Origin: CAYYHA01 sp964471535 | GTDB lineage: Bacteria > Myxococcota > Myxococcia > SLRQ01 | Length of the DNA: 23,000 nt | Direction: 5' to 3' | Assembly: GCA_964471535.1 (NCBI GenBank) | Contig: CAYYHA010000045.1 | Span: 1-23,000 of the forward strand | Shown: positions 8,223 to 16,225 of the stretch, one piece after another | Position numbering within the stretch: the first letter of the stretch is position 1 | Layout: each line of letters begins with the position of its first letter | Notes under the pieces: generated by a model | Told to the model about the DNA's origin: nothing | Database searches by the model: none | The model's input: only the letters and a program-made list of their open reading frames with translations | Position numbers and translations under genes: made by a program

Positions 8223-8855
8223 ATGAAGTTGCTCCTTCTGCTCTTCGTGGTCGTAGGTGGCATCGTGACCGCGGTCCGCGCTCGGCGCATGCGCCGTGTG
8301 CTCGAGGAGCCGGCCGCTGGCGCTGAGCGGTGCATCGCCTGTGGGGCATCCTCCGTGGTGACGGTGGGCCCGGGGCACTTTCGCTGCGAGGCGTGTGGCT
8401 ACGAAGGCGGGCCAGGTCTGGCCAAGAAGCAAGCCCAAGCACGCCGCGAGGCGCTCCGACGGCTCCCACCGGACGAGCGGCGCCGCCGTGGCCTCGAGGG
8501 GCTGAAGGAGGCCCATCGGACGCTCATCGCCGCGCGGGGCACCCTCGCCGGCGTCGCAGTCCAACCCATCGACGAGTCGACGACGGAGATGGCGCGGGAC
8601 CTCAACACGGATTCGATCGCAACGAGCCTCGTGCGCGTCGCCGGCGAGCTCGGCCGCGCCCGCGCCTGCCTCGAGGATGCGGCGGTGTGCCTCGATGCCG
8701 CGGTGGAGCTGCCCCCGTCCGCCGAGCCGGAGGACTACGGCGACGGACTTCCCTACGATCCCGCCGCGCTCGGGGAGGAGCTCGATGGGCTGCTGATGGT
8801 GACCGAGGAGGCCCTTGCGGGGGAGGGCGTGCCCTTCGAGCCGGCCAGGCGCTGA
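8223..8855 (+). CDS. Membrane-anchored zinc-ribbon protein (copy 1)
   Basis: This is a 210-residue protein of no family I recognise. The ATG at 8223 follows GGGGGA and places a hydrophobic segment (residues 2-17) at the very N-terminus, followed by the basic RARRMRR. A compact zinc ribbon follows: CIAC (Cys37, Cys40), 14 residues, CEAC (Cys55, Cys58), then GYEGGPGLAKKQ. The rest looks alpha-helical: a charged helix (about 65-105) and VRVAGELGRARACLEDAAVCLDAAVELPP, ending in an acidic segment. The topology suggests a short membrane anchor with a cytoplasmic metal-binding domain and helical tail; that is inference. A clear paralogue (9890-10540) shares the same plan, including the 14-residue Cys spacing and the AGELGR-R-CLEDAAVCL block. 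Only tam and short spacers separate the two. Confidence 0.85.
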   Translation: MKLLLLLFVVVGGIVTAVRARRMRRVLEEPAAGAERCIACGASSVVTVGPGHFRCEACGYEGGPGLAKKQAQARREALRRLPPDERRRRGLEGLKEAHRTLIAARGTLAGVAVQPIDESTTEMARDLNTDSIATSLVRVAGELGRARACLEDAAVCLDAAVELPPSAEPEDYGDGLPYDPAALGEELDGLLMVTEEALAGEGVPFEPARR

Positions 8856-8908
8856 GCGACGGCCGCGGCGGCGCTTGCGGAGTGGGGCGTGCCTGTCATC
8901 CTAGGCAG

Positions 8909-9709
8909 GTGGCAACGGACCCTTGGGATCCCAAGCAGTATCACCGCTTCCGCCGGCGCCGGCGCCGGCCCTTCTTCGATCTGCTTCGCCTCGTTCACCG
9001 GCCCGCCCTCGGGTGCGGAGCGCGGCAGGTGCGCGCCATCGATCTCGGCTGTGGCACCGGCGAGCTGACCGCCGTCCTGCACCGCTTCCTCGGACCGGGC
9101 GCCGAGGTCGTGGGCATCGATGCGTCCCGCCGCATGCTCGAGGGGGCCAGGCGCCTCGAGCGCCCCGGCCTGCGATTCGAACTCGGAGATCTCGCAACCG
9201 ACGTGGACTTCGGCGCGTGGGATCTCGTGTTCTCGAACGCCGCGCTCCACTGGATCGACGATCACCCGGCGTTCTTCGAGCGCCTCGTCGCGGCACTCCG
9301 GCCCGGTGCCCAACTCGCCGTGCAGATGCCGCGCAACGACGACCATCCCAGCCACGCGCTCGTGCGCGAGGTGGCCTCCACGCCGGCATGGCGCGAGCGC
9401 TTGCACGGCTTCGTGCGAAGGAGCCCGGTGCTCCCCGCGGAGGCCTATGCGCGGATCCTGAAGCAGGGGGGCTTCGTGCGGCCGAAGGTGCTCGAGCGCG
9501 TCTATCTCCATCCGCTCGCTTCGGTGGACGAGGTGATCGAATGGACCAAGGGCAGCACACTGACCCCCTACCTCGCGCGTCTCTCCGGACAGGATGCCGC
9601 CGCCTTCGTCGAGGCGTACCGGAGCCGGCTCCACGGAGTCCTCGGTACTCCCCGACCCTATCTCTATACCTTCCGGCGGCTCTTTCTGTGGGGTGTGAAG
9701 GGCCGGTAG
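8909..9709 (+). CDS. tam: Trans-aconitate 2-methyltransferase-like SAM methyltransferase
   Basis: This is a 266-residue class I SAM-dependent methyltransferase. It matches the trans-aconitate methyltransferase layout from end to end: DPWDPKQYHRF at the start, SAM motif I IDLGCGTGELTAVL (44-57), the acidic strand-2 motif GIDASRRML, DLVFSNAALHWIDDH, LAVQMPRNDDHPSHALVREVA, a DEVIEWTKGSTLTPYL segment, and a C-terminal FRRLFLWGVKGR. Tam esterifies trans-aconitate, which forms spontaneously from cis-aconitate and inhibits aconitase. A substrate other than aconitate is possible. The start is taken as GTG 8909 because residues 1-14 then align with family N-termini; an in-frame GTG at 8882 is the alternative, and neither has a strong ribosome site. 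It lies 53 bp after zinc-ribbon copy 1, so cotranscription is likely. An aconitase gene lies about 6.5 kb away. Confidence 0.85.
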   Translation: MATDPWDPKQYHRFRRRRRRPFFDLLRLVHRPALGCGARQVRAIDLGCGTGELTAVLHRFLGPGAEVVGIDASRRMLEGARRLERPGLRFELGDLATDVDFGAWDLVFSNAALHWIDDHPAFFERLVAALRPGAQLAVQMPRNDDHPSHALVREVASTPAWRERLHGFVRRSPVLPAEAYARILKQGGFVRPKVLERVYLHPLASVDEVIEWTKGSTLTPYLARLSGQDAAAFVEAYRSRLHGVLGTPRPYLYTFRRLFLWGVKGR

Positions 9710-9850
9710 GAGGCCGGTGCCGTGCCAGGCCGGGGCGCTCGGCGGCTCGGATGCGGTTCTGCGTGCGGGACGTGTCGGGACGGGCGACCTGCTTCGGCAT
9801 CCCGCGGCGCGGTGTGCTAGAAGGAGTCACGGATTCGCACCGCTGGTTCT

Positions 9851-9877
9851 GACCCGACACGTCACGACCAGCGGGTC
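9851..9877 (+). repeat. Inverted repeat before second zinc-ribbon gene
   Basis: GACCCG (9851-9856) and CGGGTC (9872-9877) form a perfect 6-bp inverted repeat with a 15-base loop. It ends one base before the GGGGGA ribosome-binding site (9878-9883) of the gene at 9890. It could be a leader hairpin or an operator half-site pair. In GC-rich DNA a 6-bp repeat may also arise by chance. Confidence 0.3.
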
Positions 9878-9889
9878 GGGGGAGTGCGC

Positions 9890-10540
9890 ATGACGACCGA
9901 CTTCATTTTCCTCCTCGTCCTGTTCGGCGCTGTCGCGATCGCATTCGCCGTGTTCCGTCCGGGACGCGGCCGGATCCGTGAGGTGCTCGACGAGCCGATC
10001 GACGCAAACACCTGCGTCGCCTGCGGAAGTCGCTTGCTCACCTTCCTGGGACCGGCCCACTACCGGTGCGACGCGTGCGGCTACGAGGGGGGACGTGGCC
10101 TGGCGCAGAAGCAGCTCGAGGCGCGGCGAGCGTCACTCAAAAGCCTGCCCCCAACCGAGCGCCGCAAGGCTGGGATCGAGGCGCTGCGCGAGGCGCACCG
10201 GATCTTGAGCGCCGCCTCGGGCAGCCTCACGACGCTCGGAACGGATCCGCTCGTGACACGTGGGGGCGCGCCCATTCGCGCCGACGATGTCGACGATCGC
10301 GTGGGGGATGTCTTGCACGTGGCCGGTGAGCTGGGCCGGGTGCGCACCTGCCTGGAGGACGCAGCCGTGTGCCTGGAGGCACAGATCGCGCTGCCGCCGC
10401 CCGCCCAGCCCGTCGACTCCGAAGCCGCGACGCTCCCCTACTCGGTGGCCGAGCTTGAGCGGGAGTTCGCCCAGCTCCTCGCGCTGGTCGAGGAGGCGCT
10501 CTCCGCCGAGAGGGTGCCCTTTCGCCCGGTGGCGCGATGA
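9890..10540 (+). CDS. Membrane-anchored zinc-ribbon protein (copy 2)
   Basis: This is a 216-residue paralogue of the protein at 8223. ATG 9890 is chosen over GTG 9884 because GGGGGA (9878-9883) lies 6 bases before it. The N-terminal hydrophobic segment (about 5-22) is followed by RPGRGRIREVLDEP and a zinc ribbon CVAC (Cys42, Cys45), 14 residues, CDAC (Cys60, Cys63), then GYEGGRGLAQKQLEARR. Further shared blocks are LPPTERRKAGIEALREAHR, HVAGELGRVRTCLEDAAVCLEA and a C-terminal VEEALSAERVPFRPVAR, matching VTEEALAGEGVPFEPARR in copy 1. The two have diverged mainly in the middle loop (about 105-130). The function is unknown. A 180-bp spacer after tam suggests it may have its own promoter; GTGCTAGAAG near 9814-9823 is a weak extended -10 candidate. 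Confidence 0.85.
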   Translation: MTTDFIFLLVLFGAVAIAFAVFRPGRGRIREVLDEPIDANTCVACGSRLLTFLGPAHYRCDACGYEGGRGLAQKQLEARRASLKSLPPTERRKAGIEALREAHRILSAASGSLTTLGTDPLVTRGGAPIRADDVDDRVGDVLHVAGELGRVRTCLEDAAVCLEAQIALPPPAQPVDSEAATLPYSVAELEREFAQLLALVEEALSAERVPFRPVAR

Positions 10541-10575
10541 GAGCTTCGGCTCCGGCGGGATAGGCGAAAGACGCC
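10541..10575. terminator. Two small hairpins between convergent genes
   Basis: GAGC-TTCG-GCTC (10541-10552) is a 4-bp stem closed by a C(UUCG)G tetraloop, an especially stable loop, immediately after the zinc-ribbon stop codon. GGCG-AAAGA-CGCC (10563-10575) follows. They fill the 41-bp space between convergent genes and could serve as a two-way terminator. Neither has a T-run. Confidence 0.35.
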
Positions 10576-10581
10576 GCGCGC

Positions 10582-11994
<1,413 letters not shown>

Positions 11995-12014
11995 AGGCCG
12001 GCAAGGTGGCACGG

Positions 12015-12029
12015 GCCTGCCACGCAGGC
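12015..12029. repeat. Short perfect hairpin upstream of FKBP gene
   Basis: GCCTGC-CAC-GCAGGC is a perfect 6-bp inverted repeat with a 3-base loop. It lies 20 bases upstream of the FKBP lipoprotein start, in the 151-bp gap after the esterase stop. It could act in termination of the esterase transcript, but there is no T-run on the minus side. Confidence 0.25.
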
Positions 12030-12145
12030 AAGGCGTGCGGGCCCTCGAGCGCCCGGGGCCCCGCCGCCGCAGCCAGCCCGCCCCCGGGGACCGGCGTCCT
12101 GTGGCCTCCCAGGCGCGACGCCCCAGCGCCTCGCCGGCTCCCTGC

Positions 12146-13810
12146 TCACTGGAAGGTATCCCAGAAGTCGCACTTCTCGCTGCGCACGCCGGCGCCCGCA
12201 GCGATGGGATCCCCGAGCTCCAGGTAGGGGTCGCTCGCTGCGTCGTAGCGGGGCCAGGCGACGGGCGCGTCCCCAGCGTTGGGGTCTCCGTGGGTGGCGA
12301 GGGAGACCCAGTAGCCGCGCAGGGCGCTCTCGAGCGTCCGGTCCGCCTCGGTCGCCGGATAGCCGGCGCGGTCCAGGGCCTGGAAGAGGAGGTAGAGTTC
12401 GATGCCGTGGGAGGCGCCCAGAGCCGCCGTCGCCGGGCGCTGGTCCAGGACCTTGGTGTAGAAGTTCCGGTAGGCCGTCCCGCCCCCCTCGGCGAGCGCC
12501 CGTGCGTAGCGCCGGGTGGGGCAGGTGAACTGCAGGTCGGTGGTCAGCTGCACCAGGGCGTCGTGGGGAGTCGCATAGGCGCTGACCGGATAGTGAGCCA
12601 GCACCTCGCTGGCTCGGGTGCGGAAGGTCGACCGAACCATGTTCTCGTACTCCGCCGCGCCCAGGTTCTTGGGAATACCGAAGAGGGCGCTCGCCGTCTC
12701 GTCGGCGTTGGAGCCCAGGACGAAGGGGACCGTGGCGACCGCACCGGACTGGAAGGCGTCGACCGGCGCGATCGGCACGATTTCGTCCCCGATGGTGGGT
12801 CCGGCCTGCGGAATGCGGAGCCCGGTGGGACCCGAGGAGGGGAGGCCGGCCATCGCCGAGAGCAGGGTCGCGGCATCCAGGCCCTGCACGCAGTCCCTCC
12901 GGTCGGGGCCAGGCGGACAGCCGGCGGCGGAGAAGACCTGGTCGGTCCAGGCGCGCTGCTCCTCGCGGTTGCGACCACCGCAGCCGCCGCTCTGCGCCGC
13001 GGCGGCCCGGAAGAGGCCGGCGGCGGCCGGCGAGGCCACCAGCGCACACACGTCGCTGGCGCCGCCCGACTCCCCGAAGAGGAGCACCTTGTCAGGGGCG
13101 CCCCCGAAGGCAGCGATGTTCTCCTGCACCCAGGCGAGGGCAGCCAGCTGATCGCGCAGGCCGAGGTTCCCCGAGAGGCCCTCGGGGAAGAGGGGGTCCA
13201 AGGCGGCATCGACCGCGAAGCCGAAGATGTTCAGGCGGTATTGGAGCGTGACCACCACCGCCCCGCTGCGCCGGGCGAGTTCCTCGCCGTCGTAGAGGCG
13301 GACGCCGCCGACGATCTCCGAGGTCGAGCCGAACATGTTCCCACCGCCGTGGACGAAGACCAGCACCGGTGTGGTGCCGTCGGCGCCCTCCGGCGCCCAC
13401 ACGTTCAGGTACAGGCAGTCCTCCTCCCCCTCGGCGGCCTCGGAGGCGTCGTCGTACTGCGCGCAGGGCGGCGGCCAGGTGGTGGCTTCGTAGACGCCCT
13501 CGAAGCAGGCCGGCTCTGCGGGTGGGAGGAAGCGCCGCGCGCCGGTGGGCGGCGCCGCATAGGGCACCCCGAGCCAGCGGAGGACCCCGTCGATCCGCTC
13601 GCCGCGGACGGCGCCTTGTGCGACGATCCGAAGCTCCGCCGAGGCCGGAGAGGCTGGCGGGCAATCCGGATGGGGACCCCCGCCGTCCCCTGCATCGGCT
13701 CCAGCGTCTCCGCCTCCTCCGTCCGGGGCTGCCGGACCCGCCGGGCACGCGAGGAGTAGGCCTGCCGCGAGCGTGGCGAGGAGCGCCGCGCCGAGGCGAC
13801 CGCCCGCCAT
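12146..13810 (-). CDS. Type B carboxylesterase, predicted lipoprotein
   Basis: This is a 554-residue alpha/beta-hydrolase of the type B carboxylesterase/lipase family. ATG 13810 is chosen because a signal sequence follows directly (MAGGRLGAALLATLAAGLLLAC, probable lipidated Cys22); an in-frame ATG at 13930 would bury it behind 40 basic residues. Neither start has a clear ribosome site. A Gly/Asp/Ala linker (about 28-48) follows the Cys. Family signatures are EDCLYLNVWAP (130-140), the oxyanion loop FVHGGGNMFGS, the nucleophile elbow FGESGGASDVCAL (Ser248), the acidic member in GSNADETA (Glu371) and His468 in GASHGIELYL. The catalytic triad is therefore complete. It probably hydrolyses ester substrates at the cell surface or periplasm; the substrate cannot be told from sequence. 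It is transcribed toward the FKBP gene and divergent from the sulfotransferase. Confidence 0.92.
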   Translation of the reverse strand: MAGGRLGAALLATLAAGLLLACPAGPAAPDGGGGDAGADAGDGGGPHPDCPPASPASAELRIVAQGAVRGERIDGVLRWLGVPYAAPPTGARRFLPPAEPACFEGVYEATTWPPPCAQYDDASEAAEGEEDCLYLNVWAPEGADGTTPVLVFVHGGGNMFGSTSEIVGGVRLYDGEELARRSGAVVVTLQYRLNIFGFAVDAALDPLFPEGLSGNLGLRDQLAALAWVQENIAAFGGAPDKVLLFGESGGASDVCALVASPAAAGLFRAAAAQSGGCGGRNREEQRAWTDQVFSAAGCPPGPDRRDCVQGLDAATLLSAMAGLPSSGPTGLRIPQAGPTIGDEIVPIAPVDAFQSGAVATVPFVLGSNADETASALFGIPKNLGAAEYENMVRSTFRTRASEVLAHYPVSAYATPHDALVQLTTDLQFTCPTRRYARALAEGGGTAYRNFYTKVLDQRPATAALGASHGIELYLLFQALDRAGYPATEADRTLESALRGYWVSLATHGDPNAGDAPVAWPRYDAASDPYLELGDPIAAGAGVRSEKCDFWDTFQ

Positions 13811-14136
13811 GCCGCGCGGGGAAGCAGGGGGGCAGCGCCGGCGGGAGGGCGGTACCGCCGGCCCGCTTGCCGGCCTGCTCCGGCCCGACAGGGGCAGACT
13901 CCTCGAGGGGGTGCGGCGGCTGACCTGCATGCGCCGAGCCTAGGCCGGTCGTGGGTCCCAGTCCAGCTCGGCAGCGGGCCGCGTGGCCGGCTCCCGGCGC
14001 TCCCGGGATGCGCGCGAGCGCATGCGTGTCGGTGCTGCCGACGTCGGCTCCCGGCACGGGCGGGACGCGCCACCCGCAGCGCCTAGCCGTCCGGGTGCTG
14101 GACCCAGGGTCCGCTCCGCCGCTAGGTTCCGCCGCC
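13811..14136. other. Divergent 326-bp intergenic region
   Basis: This lies between the esterase (-) and the sulfotransferase (+). It has no convincing coding sequence and no clear sigma70 promoter. It contains a near-palindrome GGACCC-A-GGGTCC (14100-14112), 24 bases upstream of the sulfotransferase ATG, which could be an operator, and GTCGG-TGCTG-CCGAC near 14027-14045. Both directions of transcription probably start here. Confidence 0.4.
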
Positions 14137-15147
14137 ATGGAGATGCACGAGCGCCTCATCTTCCTCATCGGCTCGCCGCGGTCGGGCACGACGCTGCTGC
14201 AGCGGATGCTGGGCTCCCACCGGGAGATCTTCACCCACCCAGAGCCCCACCTGATGACCCCGCTCGCGCACCTGGGCTACTACCGCACCGTCGAGAAGGC
14301 GCCCTACGATCACATCAACGCCGCCGAGGCCAACCGGGAGTACGTCTCCCACCTGCCCCGCGGCGAGGAGGACTACCTCGATGCGCTGCGGGCCTTCGGG
14401 GACGTGGTCTACGGGCGGATGCTCGAGCCCACCGGGCGGCGTTACTTCCTCGACAAGACGCCGGCCTACGGGCTCATCCTCGACTTTTTGGAGAAGCTCT
14501 ACCCCCGGGCGAAGTACGTGGTGCTCTCCCGCCATCCGGTGGCGGTGCTCCACTCCTTCGCCCACTCCTTCTTCGACGGCCGCTACCGGGACGCCTGGGA
14601 GTTCAACCCCATCGTCGCCCGCTACGTACCGGCCATCGCCCGCTTCCTGCGGGAGAAGAAGGTCTCGATGGTACACGTGCGCTACGAGGATCTGGTGACC
14701 CGGCCGGAGGAGGAGCTCGGGCGCATCTTCGAGTACCTCGACCTGCCCATGCAGGCCGATGCAGTGGAGTACGGCAAACACGCGCACGTCAAGGGCAGCT
14801 TCGGCGACCCCATCACCGTGGAGAAGTACGACCGGCCCACCACCGAGAAGATGGAACGGTGGGCGGCGGATCTCGCCAGCCGCCCCGACGACCTGGCCTT
14901 CGTGCAGCGGGCCTTCGAGTCCCTCGACCCCGAGGATCTGGAGGTCTACGGCTATCCGGTGGACTCGCTCTTCGAGGCGGTGGGGCGTGCCGGCGGCAAG
15001 CCGACCCGGCTCTCGCCCTTCAACGGCTACCGGATGAAGCGAAAGGTGATGCTCGCCCTCAAGTCGCCGGTGCGCCGGAACACGCTGGGCTTCGGAACCG
15101 CCCTGCGCCGCATCCGCTACTACTGCGACGTCCTGCTGCGGGAGTAG
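14137..15147 (+). CDS. Sulfotransferase family protein
   Basis: This is a 336-residue PAPS-dependent sulfotransferase-like protein. The 5'-phosphosulfate loop is FLIGSPRSGTTLLQRML (9-25) and the 3'-phosphate site is KYVVLSRHPVAVLHSFAHS (126-144, Arg132 and Ser140). DKTPAYG (106-112) is the usual substrate-side motif after the first lobe, and VRYEDLVTRPEEELGRIFEYLDLP is the characteristic late segment of bacterial members. The family transfers sulfate from PAPS to hydroxyl or amino groups of lipids, sugars or small molecules; the acceptor is unknown. ATG 14137 is used, with ATG 14143 as an alternative; the ribosome site is weak (CTAGG). No sulfate-activation genes (cysD, cysN, cysC) lie nearby. 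It converges with the DUF2058 gene, with a 30-bp gap. Confidence 0.9.
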   Translation: MEMHERLIFLIGSPRSGTTLLQRMLGSHREIFTHPEPHLMTPLAHLGYYRTVEKAPYDHINAAEANREYVSHLPRGEEDYLDALRAFGDVVYGRMLEPTGRRYFLDKTPAYGLILDFLEKLYPRAKYVVLSRHPVAVLHSFAHSFFDGRYRDAWEFNPIVARYVPAIARFLREKKVSMVHVRYEDLVTRPEEELGRIFEYLDLPMQADAVEYGKHAHVKGSFGDPITVEKYDRPTTEKMERWAADLASRPDDLAFVQRAFESLDPEDLEVYGYPVDSLFEAVGRAGGKPTRLSPFNGYRMKRKVMLALKSPVRRNTLGFGTALRRIRYYCDVLLRE

Positions 15148-15177
15148 TCGAAGCCCCTCGAGGCGTGGCGCCGGCCC

Positions 15178-16065
15178 CTACTCCGCGGACGTCTCCTCGG
15201 GCTCGGCGCCCTGCACGCCCCGCACGGTCTCATCGTGCCCAGGCGTCTCTGCGCGTTCGGCTGCCGCCGCGGGCTCCGCCGTCTCCTCGTGCCCAGGCAT
15301 CTCTTCAGCCACGGCAGGCTCGTTCGCCGCGGCCGTCTCACCGGTCTCCTCCGGAGCGGCTGCTTCGGCCGCCCCCGCTGGCGCCGCCTCGGTTGCTGCC
15401 TCTGCTGCCGCCGAGCCCCCAGCCTCCTCCGGCTCCTTCGAAGCCTCGGGCTCCGGCGTGGCATACTCACCCGAGTTGAAGAAGCGCACGCACTTGCGCT
15501 GGAGGATGCCGATCTTCTCCGCCGTGGCCGCGCCCACCAGTGCGAAGCCGATCTCGTGGGGCAAGGGCCGCTCGACGATGGCCACCTCCCCCGCTTCGAG
15601 CCGGGCGCGCACCGCCGGGCCCACGACCATGCGCTGGATGCGCTTCTTGCGGTCCAGAAAGAAGAAGGTGTCGGCGCCCTCGGCCTCTCGCTCGGGATCC
15701 ACCGTGTCTGCGTCGACGAGCGCGACCACCTTCGCCCGAATGGCCAGCTCCTGCTTGGCGCGCCGGCGGTTCTCCTGCCGCTCCCGCTCGAGGGCCTTCT
15801 GCCGCTCGCGCTCGGCCCGCTTCAACTCGGCGGCCTCGAGCTCCCGGGGATCGAGGCGCGCCTCCGCGGGCGCCGCCGCGCCGCCCGAGCCCTCGGCCTG
15901 CGACGCGGCGCCCGCCGCGTCCCCCTTCGTGCGCGTGCCAGGCCGGCGCCGCTTCCCCCGGCGCTTTGCCCTCGACGCCCGTTGAGCTTCCTCGGCGGCC
16001 TTCACCTCCGCTTCGGTGACCAGGCCCGCCTCCAGGAGCTTGTCCTTCAGAGTTCCGAGTCCCAT
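15178..16065 (-). CDS. DUF2058-like protein with acidic C-terminal tail
   Basis: This is a 295-residue cytoplasmic protein related to the DUF2058/YaiL family. GGGTAGG lies 8 bases before the ATG. The start MGLGTLKDKLLEAGLVTEAEVKAAEEAQR matches the family N-terminus. It continues with a very basic stretch (RAKRRGKRRRPGTRTKG, 32-48), a charged coiled-coil segment (about 72-112), and the conserved core (about 115-200) with FFFLDRKKRIQRMVVGPAVRARLEAGEVAIVE and a closing EKIGILQRKCVRFFN. Residues from about 203 to 295 form an Ala/Glu-rich tail not typical of the shorter E. coli protein; it carries PGHEET and PGHDET 18 residues apart. The biochemical role of the family is not established. A basic head with an acidic tail would suit nucleic-acid or ribonucleoprotein contacts, but that is inference. 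It is divergent from the aconitase gene. Confidence 0.85.
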   Translation of the reverse strand: MGLGTLKDKLLEAGLVTEAEVKAAEEAQRASRAKRRGKRRRPGTRTKGDAAGAASQAEGSGGAAAPAEARLDPRELEAAELKRAERERQKALERERQENRRRAKQELAIRAKVVALVDADTVDPEREAEGADTFFFLDRKKRIQRMVVGPAVRARLEAGEVAIVERPLPHEIGFALVGAATAEKIGILQRKCVRFFNSGEYATPEPEASKEPEEAGGSAAAEAATEAAPAGAAEAAAPEETGETAAANEPAVAEEMPGHEETAEPAAAAERAETPGHDETVRGVQGAEPEETSAE

Positions 16066-16152
16066 GGTGAGAACCTACCCGGCGGCTCGGCGGCTGTGGA
16101 AGGCTCGCGCGCGCTCTCGTGCCGGCACCTGCTGCGGGCTGCGCAGGCGCCC

Positions 16153-16182
16153 TTGGCATCGCCGCCCGCCGAGGTGTACGAC
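16153..16182 (+). promoter_or_regulatory. Sigma70-like promoter for aconitase gene
   Basis: TTGGCA (16153-16158; 5 of 6 consensus) and TACGAC (16177-16182; 3 of 6) are separated by 18 bases in the 160-bp divergent gap before acn. Transcription from here would give a leader of about 37 bases containing GGAGGAGG (16213-16220). Confidence 0.45.
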
Positions 16183-16225
16183 ACGAGCCGACTGCGCACC
16201 CAAGAAGCCCTCGGAGGAGGACGCC

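Noticed and set aside
9751..9852. Small 33-codon ORF between tam and the second zinc-ribbon gene
   Set aside because: It has no ribosome site and no recognisable feature, and it overlaps a likely leader region.
12007..12021. Sigma54-like TGGCAC on the plus strand
   Set aside because: The -12 element is off by one base from the strict spacing, and no plus-strand gene lies downstream.
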